A program made the translations under genes and the position numbers. Positions 4,951 to 5,027 of a stretch of 5,027 nt of DNA are shown piece after piece (position 1 is the stretch's first letter; each line of letters opens with the position of its first letter). Source of the DNA: DASUFH01 sp036274645 (GTDB lineage Bacteria; Acidobacteriota; Terriglobia; 20CM-2-55-15); the NCBI GenBank assembly GCA_036274645.1, contig DASUFH010000145.1, positions 1-5,027 on the forward strand, written 5' to 3'. The notes beneath the pieces were generated by a model. The model did not search any database. It saw only the letters and a list, made by a program, of their open reading frames with translations, and was not told the DNA's origin.

Positions 4951-4976
4951 GTCGGGGCGGTCTATGACCGCCCATT
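4951..4976. repeat. GGGCGGTC palindrome, copy of the family at 437-536
   Basis: GGGCGGTC (4955-4962) pairs perfectly with GACCGCCC (4966-4973) around the loop TAT. With flanking TTGTCG it aligns to both arms of the element near 437-536, whose consensus is about TGTAGGGGCGGTCTA-ACCGCCC. No T tract follows, so it does not look like a terminator. Confidence 0.65.
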
Positions 4977-4993
4977 GCCACTTTGCGTCCCCC

Positions 4994-5027
4994 CGTTGTC
5001 CGTTGTCCGCTGGCTGTTGTGCGATGT
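4994..5027. repeat. Degenerate TTGTCC-type repeat, cut by the window edge
   Basis: TTGTCCG occurs twice in a row, followed by decayed copies (CTGGCTGTTGTGCGATGT) reaching the end of the window. It resembles the reverse complement of the GACAATGG run near 583-629. In both places the run lies close to a GGGCGGT palindrome, so the two repeat types may travel together. Confidence 0.4.

Overview
The window looks like a chromosomal stretch from a GC-rich, Gram-negative-type bacterium and holds mostly housekeeping genes. The proteins suggest a member of the PVC/Planctomycetes-like or a related environmental lineage. The hints are the Glu-Gly-Val motif in ATP synthase subunit c, an extended His/Glu-rich N-terminus on subunit a, a small HTH_34-type regulator paired with a membrane protein, and many GC-rich intergenic palindromes. 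This placement is an inference from protein character, not from a phylogenetic marker.

Layout. Positions 1-378 (minus strand) carry the first 126 codons of a SirB1-type transglutaminase-like protein, cut by the window edge. Positions 379-784 are non-coding. They hold a roughly 100-bp imperfect inverted-repeat element, a short degenerate GACAATGG-type repeat and a possible promoter. Positions 785-3204 (plus strand) form a tight operon for the membrane (F0) sector of an F-type ATP synthase: atpZ-like, atpI-like, atpB (subunit a), atpE (subunit c) and atpF (subunit b). None of the soluble F1 genes follows. After atpF comes a 46-bp tandem repeat whose unit includes the last codons of atpF and a GC-rich hairpin. 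A final hairpin there may be the terminator.

From the other side, three minus-strand genes run towards the ATP synthase operon. They are a six-helix membrane protein of unknown function (4287-4889), a small winged-helix regulator that overlaps it by 8 bp (3941-4294), and a YjbQ-family protein (3388-3882). The upstream regions of the membrane protein and of yjbQ share a near-identical 17-bp motif that could be the operator of the regulator. The last 138 bases hold another copy of the palindrome seen near 513 and a TTGTCC-type degenerate repeat.

How the genes work together. The five F0 genes encode the proton channel, rotor ring, peripheral stalk and assembly helpers of one machine, and must be matched by F1 genes elsewhere in the genome. 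The membrane-protein/regulator pair and yjbQ may form one autoregulated unit. I see no clearly novel defence or mobile system. The most interesting signals are the shared putative operator, the repeat that has captured the atpF stop region, and the family of intergenic palindromes.
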